Source: Pseudomonadota bacterium (GTDB taxonomy: Bacteria; Pseudomonadota; Gammaproteobacteria; Burkholderiales; Burkholderiaceae_C). Taken from it: a stretch of DNA of 64,000 nt. Below are positions 1-8,441 of this stretch, in pieces. Each line of letters begins with the position of its first letter. The first letter of the stretch is position 1. Location of the stretch: contig CAUJHV010000049.1 of assembly GCA_963205115.1 (NCBI GenBank), forward strand, positions 310,001-374,000, given 5' to 3'. The notes under the pieces are model-generated. The model was not told the origin of the DNA and did not search any database. It saw nothing but the letters and a program-made list of their open reading frames with translations. The translations under genes were made by a program, and so were the position numbers.

Positions 1-44
1 CGCTGGATGCCTCCACGATCAGCAAGGGATTGGGTCTGAAATGA
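1..44 (+). CDS. C-terminal end of an upstream EPS-cluster gene (partial)
   Basis: Reading in frame from base 3 gives 13 residues ending LGLK and a TGA at 42-44. This stop overlaps the ATG of epsE as ATGA, the usual sign of translational coupling inside an operon. In related exopolysaccharide clusters the gene before epsE is often the peptidyl-prolyl isomerase epsD, but 13 residues are too few to say. The frame could also be chance; the ATGA overlap is the only support. Confidence 0.4.
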   Translation, partial: LDASTISKGLGLK

Positions 45-904
45 GTTTGAACATGGCTTATCAACAGTTTGTCGGTCGCTTCATGCGGGTGTGTGCGTTG
101 CTGGTGGCGGGCCTCATGTCCGTCACCGCGGTCCAGGCTCAAACCGCCAACCAGTCCGCTTCGACGACCTCGGCGTCTGCCCAGTACCGCCTGGCGCCCG
201 GCGATGCCATCCGCGTCTTCGTCTACCAGAACCCCGATCTGTCGCTCGAACTGCGATTGACCGAGGGCGGCACGGTGTCCTATCCCTTGCTGGGCTCGAT
301 CTCGCTGGCGGGAATGACCGTCAACCAGGCCGAGTCGCGCATCGCCGATGGGCTGCGTGACGGGAAGTTCGTGAACCGGCCCCAGGTGACCGTCACGGTG
401 CTGATGGTTCGTGGCAATCAGGTTTCGGTGCTGGGCCAGGTCGGCCGCCCGGGTCGCTACCCGCTGGAGACCGGTGAGGTGCGCCTGACGGACATGATCG
501 CCACCGCCGGCGGCGTCGCTCCGACCGGTGCGGATTCGATCACCGTGGTGGGTACGCGCAATGGCACGGCCTACCGTACCGTCATCGACCTGCCGGGCGT
601 TTTCAGCCCTGGCCGCCGCGGCGACGACATCCAGCTGCGCGACGGCGACGTCGTGTGGGTCGACCGCCTGCCGCAAATCTACCTGTACGGTGAAGTCCAG
701 CGTCCGGGCCCGTTCCGGCTCGAGCGTGACATGACCGTGATGCAGGCCCTGGCGACGGCTGGGGGCCTGACCCAGCGCGGCACCGAAAAGGGCCTTCGCA
801 TCACCCGCAAGGACCGCGATGGCGTCGTGCGGACCATTGAACCGAAGATGACCGACCTCGTTCAGGCAAACGACGTGGTCTTCATTCGCGAGTCCCTGTT
901 CTAA
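41..904 (+). CDS. epsE: Polysaccharide export protein EpsE (Wza-like, SLBB)
   Basis: This is a 287-residue periplasmic or outer-membrane export protein of the Wza/EpsE family, which forms the channel for exopolysaccharide secretion. Residues 1-33 look like a signal peptide (hydrophobic CALLVAGLMSVTAV, cleavage after VQA). There is no lipobox. A polysaccharide-export domain follows (about 49-119, starting YRLAPGD), then two SLBB segments at about 127 (VLGQVGRPGRYPL) and 212 (LYGEVQRPGPFRL). An AAGGGA sits about 11 bases before the ATG. It is first in a tight run epsE-epsF-epsG-xrtB-epsI, matching the exosortase-B-linked cluster type of betaproteobacteria. Confidence 0.93.
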   Translation: MSLNMAYQQFVGRFMRVCALLVAGLMSVTAVQAQTANQSASTTSASAQYRLAPGDAIRVFVYQNPDLSLELRLTEGGTVSYPLLGSISLAGMTVNQAESRIADGLRDGKFVNRPQVTVTVLMVRGNQVSVLGQVGRPGRYPLETGEVRLTDMIATAGGVAPTGADSITVVGTRNGTAYRTVIDLPGVFSPGRRGDDIQLRDGDVVWVDRLPQIYLYGEVQRPGPFRLERDMTVMQALATAGGLTQRGTEKGLRITRKDRDGVVRTIEPKMTDLVQANDVVFIRESLF

Positions 905-916
905 ACGGTAATCAAC

Positions 917-2344
917 ATGACGCTGCGTCAGATCTTCATTGTCCTTCGGCTGCGATGGTGGCTGATCGTCGGCATGCTCGCGTTGACCGGGCTGCTGGCG
1001 GGCTTGTACCTCTGGAAAGCGAAGTGGACCTACGTTGCCAAGACGTCGATCATCGTCGACCTGCGCGTGGATCCCCTGCTGTCCCAGCTGGCGCCCGCGC
1101 TCGGTGCGGCGGGTCACCTGGCCACCCAGGTGGAAATCCTGCAGAGCGACCGGCTGGCCGGACGCGTGGTGCGCATGATGGGCTTGTCGCAAAGCCCCGC
1201 AGCGGTCAACAAGTGGCGTGAAGTGACCGACGGGCGCATCCCGCTGGAAAATTTCTATGCCGACATCCTGCAAAAGGGCCTGAAGGTCGAGGCGTCCAAC
1301 CGCGGCAGCCAGATCCTGAGCCTGTCCTTTGCCGCCGAAGACGCGGGTTTTGCTGCGGCGGCCGTCAACACCTTCGCCAAGTCCTACATCGAGCTCGGTG
1401 TGGAGCTGCGTGCAGGCCCGGCCCAGGAAAACCAGGCCTTCTACGAGGAGCGCGTCAAGGCGCTGCGCGGTGAACTGGAAGCTGCGCAGAACAAGGTTGC
1501 AGCCTTCCAGCGTGCACGCGGCGTGGTGATCTCCAACGAACGCTACGACCAGGAGATATCCCGTCTGGCTGCGCTGGAGACTTCGTACGCCGCTGCGTTG
1601 GCCGACCAGGCCTCCACCAGCAGCGTGGCACGCAACAGTGGTTCGGAATCGGCGGACGTGTCGCAGAACCCGTCGGTGGTGTCGCTGCGGGGCCAGATCT
1701 CCGCGGCCCAGGCACGGCTGGCCGAGGCCAGCCTGACGCTGGGCGCCAGCCACCCGCTGCGCATCCAGCTCGAGACGCAGCTGCGCGAGTTGCGCGAGCA
1801 GCTCGCTCGCGAGACACGCCTGGCCTCCGGCAGTTCGGCCAGCGTCGATCGCGTGGCATCGTCCAAGCTGGCAGAACTCCGCAGCCTGGTCGAGGCGCAG
1901 AAGCGCACCATCGTCAACATGCGCGCCGTGCGCGACGAAGGCTCGCTGCTGCTGAAGGAACTCGAAGCTTCGCAACGCGCCTTCGATGCGGTCAGCATGC
2001 GCCGCAGCCAGGTCAACCTCGAGGCCAAGGCCGATACGGCCACGGCACGTGTGCTGACGCCTGCCGTCGCGCCGCTGGAGCCGACGAGCCCCCGCCCGGT
2101 GCTCGTGATCGTCGGTGCAGTCGTGCTGGGGCTGCTGATGGGTGTGGGTGGTGCGATTGCCTGGGAGATCATGGACCGGCGTGTGCGTTCGGCCGAAGAT
2201 CTGGCGGCTGCCCAGGGTGTGCCGCTGCTGGCGGTGCTGTCTTCCAAGCCGGGAAGCAAGATGCCGGAGCGCTTGGGCACGGGGCTGCTGCCACCGCCGC
2301 CGTCCCAGCCGGGCACGCCCCGTTTGACGATGAACGAGGGCTGA
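917..2344 (+). CDS. epsF: Chain length determinant protein EpsF (Wzz type)
   Basis: This 475-residue inner-membrane polysaccharide co-polymerase sets polymer chain length. It has the standard layout: a transmembrane helix at about 14-33 (LIVGMLALTGLLAGLYLW), a large periplasmic part with coiled-coil character (many AxAxL/Q-rich stretches, about 170-380), and a second membrane helix at about 393-415 (VIVGAVVLGLLMGVGGAIAW) next to a proline motif. A short cytosolic tail follows, ending PPPPSQPG. It starts 12 bases after epsE and ends 4 bases before epsG. The separate kinase gene downstream (EpsG) fits a two-protein Wzz/BY-kinase arrangement. Confidence 0.93.
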   Translation: MTLRQIFIVLRLRWWLIVGMLALTGLLAGLYLWKAKWTYVAKTSIIVDLRVDPLLSQLAPALGAAGHLATQVEILQSDRLAGRVVRMMGLSQSPAAVNKWREVTDGRIPLENFYADILQKGLKVEASNRGSQILSLSFAAEDAGFAAAAVNTFAKSYIELGVELRAGPAQENQAFYEERVKALRGELEAAQNKVAAFQRARGVVISNERYDQEISRLAALETSYAAALADQASTSSVARNSGSESADVSQNPSVVSLRGQISAAQARLAEASLTLGASHPLRIQLETQLRELREQLARETRLASGSSASVDRVASSKLAELRSLVEAQKRTIVNMRAVRDEGSLLLKELEASQRAFDAVSMRRSQVNLEAKADTATARVLTPAVAPLEPTSPRPVLVIVGAVVLGLLMGVGGAIAWEIMDRRVRSAEDLAAAQGVPLLAVLSSKPGSKMPERLGTGLLPPPPSQPGTPRLTMNEG

Positions 2345-2348
2345 TCGA

Positions 2349-3251
2349 ATGGCCAAGACCAATCCCAACTTCAACGCCCGCAACGTGGACCGCACGATCG
2401 GTGCGATCCTCATCGACAGTGGCCGCCTTTCGCCGGATGACACCGAGCGGGTACTGAAATTCCAGAAGGAAGCCGGTCTGCGCTTTGGCGAAGCTGGCAT
2501 CAAGCTGGGTCTGCTGACTGAAGCGGACATCCTGTTTGCGCTGTCGCTGCAATTCGATTACCCCTTCCTCAGCGGTCCGTCGCGGCCTGTGAGCGAAGAA
2601 GTCGTCGTGGCCTACCGGCCTTTTGGCGTCGAAGGCGAGCGAGTGCGCTCGCTGCGCAGCCAGCTCCAGCTGCGCTGGTTCGACGAATCCGGCAAGAACT
2701 CCAGCCTGGCCGTCATCGGGCCGCACCGGGGTGAAGGCCGCAGCTACCTGGCTGCCAATCTGGCCGTTTCGTTTGCCCAGGCGGGCGAGCGCACGCTGCT
2801 GATCGACGCCGATCTGCACAACGCCTCGCAGCACCGCTACTTCAAGCTGGAGAATTCCGCGGGCCTGTCCAACCTTCTGGCAGGCCACCTGCAGGACGGC
2901 ATGGTGCAGTTCATTACAGGCATTCCCGGCCTGGCCGTGTTGCCCTCCGGGCCCCTGCCGCCGAACCCGCAGGAACTCCTGGCGCGTCCGGTGTTTCAAC
3001 GGATCCTCGAGCAAAGCGCCTCCACGTTCAGCGTGGTCATCGTCGACACGCCGGCCATGGAAGAGGGCATCGATGCCACCTTGCTGGCGCGTGCCGCACG
3101 TGGCGCCATTGCTGTCGCAAGGACGAACCTGACACGCACGGCTTCGTTCCTGGAGGCCGCGGCCCTGGTGTCCGACATCGGTGCGCGCCTGGTCGGATCG
3201 GTCCTGGTGGATGTGGACCCGAACCGCCGTCGCCGGGCCCGGGCCGCTTGA
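2349..3251 (+). CDS. epsG: Chain-length tyrosine-kinase-like ATPase EpsG with MshEN-like N-terminus
   Basis: This 300-residue cytosolic P-loop ATPase of the BY-kinase/MinD fold pairs with EpsF to control polymer length. The Walker A is the variant GPHRGEGRS (124-132), with Arg where Lys is usual. Walker A' is LLIDADL (150-156) and Walker B is SVVIVDTP (228-235). The C-terminus is RRRRARAA and lacks the tyrosine cluster of typical BY-kinases. Residues 16-39 and 45-68 form two similar segments (TIGAILIDSGRLS..., RFGEAGIKLGLLT...ALSLQ) resembling MshEN repeats of type II secretion ATPases, which bind c-di-GMP. A GAGGG lies before the ATG. The family call is strong; the c-di-GMP idea is inference. 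Confidence 0.9.
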   Translation: MAKTNPNFNARNVDRTIGAILIDSGRLSPDDTERVLKFQKEAGLRFGEAGIKLGLLTEADILFALSLQFDYPFLSGPSRPVSEEVVVAYRPFGVEGERVRSLRSQLQLRWFDESGKNSSLAVIGPHRGEGRSYLAANLAVSFAQAGERTLLIDADLHNASQHRYFKLENSAGLSNLLAGHLQDGMVQFITGIPGLAVLPSGPLPPNPQELLARPVFQRILEQSASTFSVVIVDTPAMEEGIDATLLARAARGAIAVARTNLTRTASFLEAAALVSDIGARLVGSVLVDVDPNRRRRARAA

Positions 3252-3255
3252 CGCA

Positions 3256-4149
3256 GTGCCCCGGGAGCTGGTCTTCGGCGCTCGAGATTCGGTCCAGCGG
3301 TTCCTAGTCCCTGGCCTCCTGCTGGCGGGCTGGATCGCCCTTTTTGGGCCGGTCTACTGGACTGCTGCGCATCGTACCTGGACGCTCGAAGACCAGGGAC
3401 ACGGCCCGCTGATCCTGGCGGTGGCCGTGTGGCTGGTCTGGCATCTGCGCGAGTCGTTGGACGAGTTGAAGAGTGCGCCGAACCTGCTGGCCGGTTGGCC
3501 CGTGATGGCGTCGGGCTGTGCGCTCTACCTGCTGGGTCAGGCGCTGGAATTTCCGATCTTCCAGTTCCTGTCCCAGGTGTTTGTGCTCGCGGGTGTCCTG
3601 CTGCTCTACAAGGGCTGGCCTGCATTGCGCACGGCGTGGTTCCCTGTGGTCTTCCTGCTGTTCATGGTGCCGCTGCCCGGCATGCTGATCGATGCCAGTA
3701 CGCAGTCGCTCAAGCAGTGGATCTCGATCATCGTTACCGAGCTCTTCCATGCGCTGGGCTTTCCCATATCGCGCACCGGTGTGACCATTTCGGTGGGTCA
3801 GTACCAGTTGCTGGTGGCGGATGCGTGTTCGGGCCTGCACTCCATCTACAGCCTGTCGGCGCTGGGCACGCTGTACATGTACATCATGCGTCGGCCCAGC
3901 TTGTTCCACAACATGGCGATGCTGCTGTTGATCATTCCCACGGCCTTCGTGGCCAACATCGTCCGGGTGGCGATCCTCATCTACATCACGTACCAGTACG
4001 GTGAAGAGGCGGGGCGCGGGTTCCTGCACGGATTCGCCGGCATGGTGCTTCTGGTGGTCTCGCTGGCCATCCTCTTCGGTGCGGACAGCCTTCTCGAGCG
4101 CCTGTCGCCGCGGCCACATCCGGACGCCACGCGCGGGGGCGCCGCATGA
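3256..4149 (+). CDS. xrtB: Exosortase B (XrtB)
   Basis: This polytopic inner-membrane transpeptidase-like protease of the exosortase family is predicted at 297 residues. The catalytic triad expected for exosortases is visible: Cys191 in DACSGLHS, Arg237 in NIVRV and His258 in FLHGFAG. About eight hydrophobic helices are present. I place the start at GTG 3256, five bases after the epsG stop. An earlier GTG at 3181 would overlap epsG by 71 bases and adds a non-family N-terminus. The stop overlaps the epsI start as ATGA. Exosortases cut PEP-CTERM proteins, but no PEP-CTERM substrate is encoded in this window. Confidence 0.92.
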   Translation: MPRELVFGARDSVQRFLVPGLLLAGWIALFGPVYWTAAHRTWTLEDQGHGPLILAVAVWLVWHLRESLDELKSAPNLLAGWPVMASGCALYLLGQALEFPIFQFLSQVFVLAGVLLLYKGWPALRTAWFPVVFLLFMVPLPGMLIDASTQSLKQWISIIVTELFHALGFPISRTGVTISVGQYQLLVADACSGLHSIYSLSALGTLYMYIMRRPSLFHNMAMLLLIIPTAFVANIVRVAILIYITYQYGEEAGRGFLHGFAGMVLLVVSLAILFGADSLLERLSPRPHPDATRGGAA

Positions 4150-4835
4150 CGGCCATCGCGCGTCCCATCGCGCTGCCGTTGGGCATCTTTCTGCTGATGC
4201 TGGCCGTCAGCGCACTGGGCTTCCTGATCCGCCCGCAGGACATCCAGAAGCGCAGCCTAGACCCGTCCGTGGACCTGGAGCGCACCGTGCCGAAGGCCTT
4301 CGGCTCCTGGCAGATCGTGCCCGATGCCATCGGCATCGTCGCCAACCCCGAGACCCAGGCGCTGCTCGACAAGCTGTACAGCCAGATCCTGGTGCGGACC
4401 TACGTCAACGACAAGGGCTACCGCATCATGATGTCCATCGTCTACGGCGAGGACCAGCGGGGCGGTCTGCAGGCACACCGCCCCGAGGTGTGCTATCCCG
4501 CGCAAGGATTCGAACTGGTGTCCGAACGCGCCGCGACGCTGTCCACACCCGGTGGGGGCATCGCGGCCAAGCGGCTCGAGACACGCCAGGGCAACCGCGT
4601 GGAGCCCGTCACCTATTGGTTCAGCCTGGGCGGCAAGGCGGTGTCGAACAACTTCCAGCGGCGCATGGCGGAGGTGAGCCTGGCATTCGTGGGCAAGATC
4701 CCTGACGGCTATCTGGTCAGGGTGTCGTCCATCGATGCAGCCAGCGAATCGGCATTCGCGCAGCAGCAGGCCTTTGTTGGCGAACTGCTTGCCGCGCTGC
4801 CCGAGACCATGCGCGCCAAGCTGAGCGGCCTGTGA
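4146..4835 (+). CDS. epsI: EpsI family exosortase-associated protein
   Basis: This 229-residue protein of the EpsI family (DUF3485) is often fused to or placed next to exosortases. One N-terminal membrane helix (about 10-28, LPLGIFLLMLAVSALGFLI) anchors a periplasmic domain. The family hallmark HRPEVCY (residues 111-117) contains the single conserved Cys116. It starts inside the xrtB stop codon (ATGA), so the two are very likely translated together. Its biochemical role is not established; a part in polymer or protein sorting with XrtB is inferred from the pairing. Confidence 0.9.
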   Translation: MTAIARPIALPLGIFLLMLAVSALGFLIRPQDIQKRSLDPSVDLERTVPKAFGSWQIVPDAIGIVANPETQALLDKLYSQILVRTYVNDKGYRIMMSIVYGEDQRGGLQAHRPEVCYPAQGFELVSERAATLSTPGGGIAAKRLETRQGNRVEPVTYWFSLGGKAVSNNFQRRMAEVSLAFVGKIPDGYLVRVSSIDAASESAFAQQQAFVGELLAALPETMRAKLSGL

Positions 4836-4971
4836 ATTTCCGGCGGCGGATCGACTTGTATCCTGCGGTGAAACGTTGGATACCGGCCGCTGATGATCAA
4901 TATTCGTGGGACGCCGCCGCGGCGGGACTGTCCGTCTATCGAGCGCTTCAGGCGCAAGAGTTGGGTTTCCA

Positions 4972-6318
4972 GTGTCTTTGAAGGAACGCTTGTTGCACGG
5001 GGCGAGTTACACCGCTCTGGGGCAATTGCTGAGCTACGCCGTCCGCTTCGGCAGCACGCTGATCCTCACGCGCCTGTTGGCGCCCGACCTCATGGGCTTG
5101 ATGACCGTGGGCGGCGCGATCAACTATGCGCTGATCCTGTTCTCTGACGTCGGCCTGCGCAGCGCCATCATTCAGAACCCGCGTGGCGACGATCAGGACT
5201 ACCGCGACACCGTGTGGATGGTGACGGTGCTGCGAGGCGTTGTGGTGGCGCTGCTGGCCCTTACCGCCACCGGCATCGTCTGGCTGATGCAGCTGAACCA
5301 GGCCTTCGACTCGCAGTCGGCCTACTCCGACCCACGCCTGCTGATCGTGATTCCCCTGCTCGGGCTGGCCGAGCTGATCAAAGGCACGGAGTCGATCGAG
5401 CTGCTGCGTGCCGAGCGTTTGATGAACTTCCGCACCGTCGTGACGGCGCAGGTGGTTCGCCAGGTGACCGGCACGACGGCCACCATCGTCTGGGCTTGGC
5501 TCGATCCCGGCGTGCTGTCGCTGTGCGCGGGCCCGCTGACGGGAAACCTGGTGGTGGTCCTGCTGTCCTACGGCTGGCTCACCAAGGGTCGCATGCGCCT
5601 GACGTGGCGTCCTGCCGACATGTTGGCCGTGGCCACCGCGGGCAAGTGGCTGCTGGTGAGTTCGGTGCTGACCTTTCTGGTCTCGGCCTTCGACAAGGTC
5701 TATCTCGCTTCGCGCTTCGATGCCAGCGCCCTGGGCCTGTACGGCATTGCGGCGACGCTGGGTCTGCTGGGCCAGGAGCTGGTCCATCGGATCAACGGCA
5801 TCGTGCTGTTCCCGTTGCTGAGCGCGCGACATCGCGAATCGCCCGCTACCTTGAAGGCGGACTACTACGCGGCGCGCCGGGGCATCGAATTCTTCTCCGT
5901 GGCCACAAGCTTCGTGCTGCTGGCGCTTGGCAGCGACGTCATCCGCGTGCTGTACGACCCGCGCTACCACGCTGCCGGCCCCTTGCTACGCGCCTTTGGC
6001 CTCCTGGCGCTGCTGATGGCCTACCTGCCGATGTCCGAAGCCTTGCTCGCGCTGGGGCGCAACAAGACGCTGACCATCGTGAATGCCGCCAAGCTGGCAG
6101 GCCTGGGTGCAGGCCTGTTCATCTTCGTACCACGCATGGGCATCATCGGCGGCGTGCATGCGCTCACGCTGTCGGCGCTGGTGGGGGCCGTTTTTGCATG
6201 GTGGGCACTGCGTCGTATCGGGCTGCTCGACTGGCGGCGTGAAGTGCGCTACCTCGGCATGGTCGCTGTCGTGACGACCGCGTCAGTCTTGCTCGAATTG
6301 GGGCGCCGCTCGATTTGA
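4972..6318 (+). CDS. Oligosaccharide flippase / Wzx-type lipopolysaccharide biosynthesis protein
   Basis: This is a polytopic MATE/MVF-fold protein of about 448 residues, of the polysaccharide flippase family that moves lipid-linked repeat units across the inner membrane. Around 12 to 14 hydrophobic helices are seen, and family-like segments include LLHGASYTALGQLLSYAVRF near the start and MGIIGGVHALTLSAL near the end. I prefer GTG 4972 (VSLKERLLHG), because the family normally begins this way. The open frame extends back to GTG 4906 with an arginine-rich, non-family leader. It is the last + strand gene of the Eps block and converges on wecB. Confidence 0.85.
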   Translation: MSLKERLLHGASYTALGQLLSYAVRFGSTLILTRLLAPDLMGLMTVGGAINYALILFSDVGLRSAIIQNPRGDDQDYRDTVWMVTVLRGVVVALLALTATGIVWLMQLNQAFDSQSAYSDPRLLIVIPLLGLAELIKGTESIELLRAERLMNFRTVVTAQVVRQVTGTTATIVWAWLDPGVLSLCAGPLTGNLVVVLLSYGWLTKGRMRLTWRPADMLAVATAGKWLLVSSVLTFLVSAFDKVYLASRFDASALGLYGIAATLGLLGQELVHRINGIVLFPLLSARHRESPATLKADYYAARRGIEFFSVATSFVLLALGSDVIRVLYDPRYHAAGPLLRAFGLLALLMAYLPMSEALLALGRNKTLTIVNAAKLAGLGAGLFIFVPRMGIIGGVHALTLSALVGAVFAWWALRRIGLLDWRREVRYLGMVAVVTTASVLLELGRRSI

Positions 6319-6421
6319 GTGCCGCCCCGGTGCGCAGGCTTGCCGCGGGTCGGGGACCTGCCGTGGCGCTCAGGCCCGAGAGGACCACGCAGCCACGCGC
6401 GCTGCTCGTCGATCGGCAGGC

Positions 6422-7573
6422 TCAGCCGCTGTGCTGCGCGTCGAAAAACGCCGCAATGCGTTCGACGATGCGCCGGGCGGCCTGGCCGTCTCCATACGGA
6501 TTGCGCGCCTGTGACATGCGGCGGTAGGCCTCGTCGTCGGTCAGGAGCAGCGAGACCTCGTCGACGATGCGCTGGGCGTCTGCGCCCACCAGCTTCACGG
6601 TACCCGCGGCGAGCCCCTCGGGCCGCTCGGTGGTGTCTCGCATCACGAGCACGGGCTTGGCCAGCGACGGCGCCTCTTCCTGCACGCCGCCGGAGTCTGT
6701 CAGCAGCAGCCGGCTGTGGCGCATCAGCGCGACGAACAGTTGGTAGTCCTGCGGCGGGATCAGCACCACGTTGGCCAGCCCTGCCAGGCGTTCGTGCACC
6801 GGTCCGCGTACATGCGGGTTGAGGTGGACAGGGTAGACGAAGCGGAAGCCCGGAAAGCGGGCGGCCAACTGTGCGATGGCCTCGCAGATCTGCTCGAAGC
6901 CCGTCCCGAAGTTCTCCCGGCGGTGGCCGGTGAGCAGTACGTAGGGCACCTGCTTCCAGTCGGGAGCGATCACGGACGACAGCTGGCGGTCGATGTCCGC
7001 GGCCACCGCAGGATCGTCCTGGCGCGCGACTTCCATGAACAGCGCGTCGATGACGGTGTTGCCCGTGACCGTGATGTGGGCGTCGGGAATGCCTTCCCGC
7101 AGCAGATTTTCGCGAGCCACTTCGGTGGGTGCGAAGTGCAGGTTGACCAGCGGCGCGGCAAGCTTGCGATTGGCTTCTTCCGGGAAAGGCGAGGCCAGAT
7201 TGCCAGTGCGCAAGCCCGCCTCGACGTGGCCGATCGGAATACGTCGGTAGAAGCAGGCCAGCGCGGCGGCCAGCACGGTGGTCGTGTCGCCCTGGACCAA
7301 GGCGAGGTCGGGGCGTTCGCGCTCGAGGACCTCGTCGATCGCAGTGATCAGCCGCGCGGTCAGGCCGGCCAGCGTTTGATTGGGGCGCATGACCGCGAGG
7401 TCGTGCTGCACGTCGATGCCGAACAGGCGCACGACCTGGTTGAGCATCTCGCGGTGCTGGCCCGTTCCGATGACCAGTGTGTCCCAGGCGGCCTGTTGCC
7501 GCAGGGCCGCGACCACCGGCGCCATCTTGACGCCTTCAGGCCGGGTCCCCATGAATACCGCCACGCGTTTCAT
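6422..7573 (-). CDS. wecB: UDP-N-acetylglucosamine 2-epimerase (non-hydrolysing)
   Basis: This 383-residue cytosolic enzyme converts UDP-GlcNAc to UDP-ManNAc, a sugar donor for surface polysaccharide. Family motifs are present: GTRPEGVKMAPV at the N-terminus, QGDTTT at about 93, HVEAGLRTG at about 118, GHRRENFG at about 217 and DSGGVQEEAPSL at about 295. Length matches the family (about 370-390). It starts 25 bases after the wecG/tagA gene, so the two are probably co-transcribed. The pair fits a ManNAc-containing repeat unit. Confidence 0.95.
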   Translation of the reverse strand: MKRVAVFMGTRPEGVKMAPVVAALRQQAAWDTLVIGTGQHREMLNQVVRLFGIDVQHDLAVMRPNQTLAGLTARLITAIDEVLERERPDLALVQGDTTTVLAAALACFYRRIPIGHVEAGLRTGNLASPFPEEANRKLAAPLVNLHFAPTEVARENLLREGIPDAHITVTGNTVIDALFMEVARQDDPAVAADIDRQLSSVIAPDWKQVPYVLLTGHRRENFGTGFEQICEAIAQLAARFPGFRFVYPVHLNPHVRGPVHERLAGLANVVLIPPQDYQLFVALMRHSRLLLTDSGGVQEEAPSLAKPVLVMRDTTERPEGLAAGTVKLVGADAQRIVDEVSLLLTDDEAYRRMSQARNPYGDGQAARRIVERIAAFFDAQHSG

Positions 7574-7598
7574 CGCCGCCTGTCCCGGATGCCAGGCG

Positions 7599-8441
7599 CT
7601 AGAAGCGGCTCTTGACCGTGTCGCGGGCGACGTGGGCGAGGAACAGCGTATTGGTGACCAGGTAACGGCGCCAGAGTTTGCGCGGCTCCATCAGCAGGCG
7701 CCAGGACCATTCCATCCCGACCTTCTGCCAGGATGCCGGTGCACGCTTGACGAAGCCCGCCAGCACATCGAAGCTGCCACCCACGCCCATGATGACGGGC
7801 GCATTGAAGTCATCGCGATGCCGTTCGGCAAAGATTTCCTTGAACGGGGAGGGCATGCCGATGAAGACGATGTCCGCGCTGCTGTGGCGGACCTGCGCGA
7901 CGACGTCGGCGACATCGCTGTCGGTGAAATAGCCGTTGCGATAACCGGCCACCTGCAGACCGGGGTAGTCGTGCGCGCACCGGCGCGCCAGCTCGGCCAC
8001 CACGTTTTCGCGCGCACCCAGGAAAAACACGCGCAGGCCTTCGCGGCCACCGCGAGCGAGCAGGGCCTGCATCAGGTCGCAACCCGCCACGCGGGCCGTC
8101 AAGGGCCTCCTGACCAGGCTCGATGCCCAGACCACCGGCACACCATCCGGAACGATCAGGTCTCCCGCATGGCAGGCGGCGGCCAGCGCCGCGTCCTTGC
8201 GCATGGACACCAGCAGCGCCGCATTCATCGTCACCACCGTCTTGGCCGAGGTGGCATGGCGACACCAGTCGATCACACGATCGACCGCCTGATCGAAGGT
8301 CACGGAATCGAACGGGCATTCCATGACGATGACGCGGTTGCCTTGCGCGTCGACGCGCGTGGCGGCGGCCGGATCGGGCCGCAGGATGCGTTCCTGGGGA
8401 AACGCGACGGCTGCGGCGTGGCTGTGGAACTCAGACGACAT
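7599..8441 (-). CDS. WecG/TagA/CpsF family glycosyltransferase
   Basis: This predicted 280-residue membrane-associated GT26 glycosyltransferase transfers an N-acetylmannosamine-type sugar to a lipid carrier. Conserved features are MNAALLV, the IVPDGVPVVW segment with the expected catalytic Asp, FLGARENV, and IVFIGMPSPFKEIF. The C-terminal MEWSWRLLMEPRKLWRRYL is typical. I choose ATG 8441 because GGGAA lies 7 bases upstream. The frame is open to 8480, giving 13 extra residues. It overlaps the preceding gene by 11 bases and sits directly before wecB, which would supply UDP-ManNAc. Confidence 0.9.
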   Translation of the reverse strand: MSSEFHSHAAAVAFPQERILRPDPAAATRVDAQGNRVIVMECPFDSVTFDQAVDRVIDWCRHATSAKTVVTMNAALLVSMRKDAALAAACHAGDLIVPDGVPVVWASSLVRRPLTARVAGCDLMQALLARGGREGLRVFFLGARENVVAELARRCAHDYPGLQVAGYRNGYFTDSDVADVVAQVRHSSADIVFIGMPSPFKEIFAERHRDDFNAPVIMGVGGSFDVLAGFVKRAPASWQKVGMEWSWRLLMEPRKLWRRYLVTNTLFLAHVARDTVKSRF

